The notes beneath the pieces are model-generated. The model was given only the letters and a program-made list of their open reading frames with translations. It searched no databases and had not been told where the DNA came from. DNA of 64,000 nt from an uncultured Oscillospiraceae bacterium (GTDB lineage: Bacteria > Bacillota > Clostridia > Oscillospirales > Oscillospiraceae), in assembly GCA_947589225.1 (NCBI GenBank), contig CANQBC010000002.1:99954-163953 (forward strand), given 5' to 3'. Below are positions 63,681-64,000 of this stretch, piece by piece. The stretch's first letter is position 1. Each line of letters begins with the position of its first letter. The translations under genes were made by a program, and so were the position numbers.

Positions 63681-64000
63681 CTGACCACCCCCCACAGAAT
63701 ATATGTCGGATCTTGCCGATCTCGGTTCAACAGTATACCATATCGCTTCGAAAAATGGAATAATTCATTTAGACCCTTTTGAAAAGCCTGGCGTTTCTTT
63801 TCCGCGTGGTCTTTTTCGCGCAATACCGCGTCAGTCGGCTTGGAACTACATACGGTATTCCCCACGCCGACTTCCTTGTCTTGCACGAAAAATCCTTGCC
63901 GCTCGGTTATGGTTTTTTATCAAATATTAGGGCGTATCTGAAAACCCACAAAAGTAGTGCTATTTAGACAAAAGCCAAATAGAAGCAAGGAGAATAAAGG
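63681..64000. other. Terminal stretch without a convincing gene
   Basis: Short frames only. On the - strand the frame around 63880-63780 (VCSSKPTDAVLREKDHAEKK) looks protein-like but was not assigned; the window may cut another gene or remnant here. Confidence 0.4.

Overview
The window looks like a chromosomal piece of a GC-rich, endospore-forming clostridial Firmicute, most like the gut Oscillospiraceae. Evidence: spore genes (gpr protease, a GerA-type receptor operon, sleB, ricT), a dnaA-dnaN-recF-gyrB-gyrA replication block, parAB with consensus parS sites, and Firmicutes-style ribosome binding sites and promoters. The species cannot be named from sequence alone.

Left part (1-36.9 kb): a core chromosome arm read almost entirely on the + strand. 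Order: gpr, two parS sites, parA-parB, a membrane coiled-coil protein, serS, mscL, rsmG, mfd, a gerA/gerC/gerB operon, sleB, an Rrf2 regulator, a PAP2 phosphatase, an HD protein, mnmA, a YfbR-like nucleotidase, an ACT/UPF0210 pair, then dnaA, a probable oriC, dnaN, an S4 protein, recF, remB, a PH-domain protein, gyrB, gyrA, rnhA, dapA, dapB, a DUF1846 protein, a delta-prime clamp-loader subunit and ricT. Four copies of a modular, hairpin-rich intergenic repeat lie at 18.1-19.7 kb and between gyrB and gyrA. Their stems keep pairing while the paired bases differ between copies.

Island (from 36.9 kb, probably to the window end): an initiator tRNA-fMet gene is followed by a tyrosine integrase and an excisionase-like gene on the opposite strand, then about 1.1 kb of AT-tract-rich DNA without a clear gene. 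From 39.7 to 58.2 kb almost everything is on the - strand. It encodes exported esterases (one a 1303-residue lipoprotein with four alpha/beta-hydrolase-like domains and internal SLH repeats), exported flavodoxin and flavodoxin-DUF362 proteins, two aldo/keto reductases, a flavin reductase, an iron alcohol dehydrogenase, an EFR1-type flavodoxin-ferredoxin, a CMD-cupin fusion, a RibD-like reductase, a permease and a frameshifted LysR regulator. Five copies of a 13-bp palindrome, four followed by a hairpin, sit just after stop codons here and suggest one regulon. The likely theme is cell-surface ester cleavage linked to reductive chemistry, but the substrate is unknown.

Right end (58.2-64 kb): a hairpin-rich possible small RNA, a mazEF module, a small HTH gene pair, and an operator-bearing two-gene unit (an unrecognised 302-residue protein plus a PD-(D/E)XK-nuclease-like protein), the best candidate for an undescribed system. 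It ends in remnants: an ABC ATPase fragment, a secreted protein, and a sigma factor/anti-sigma locus broken by several one-base frameshifts, several of them in homopolymers.
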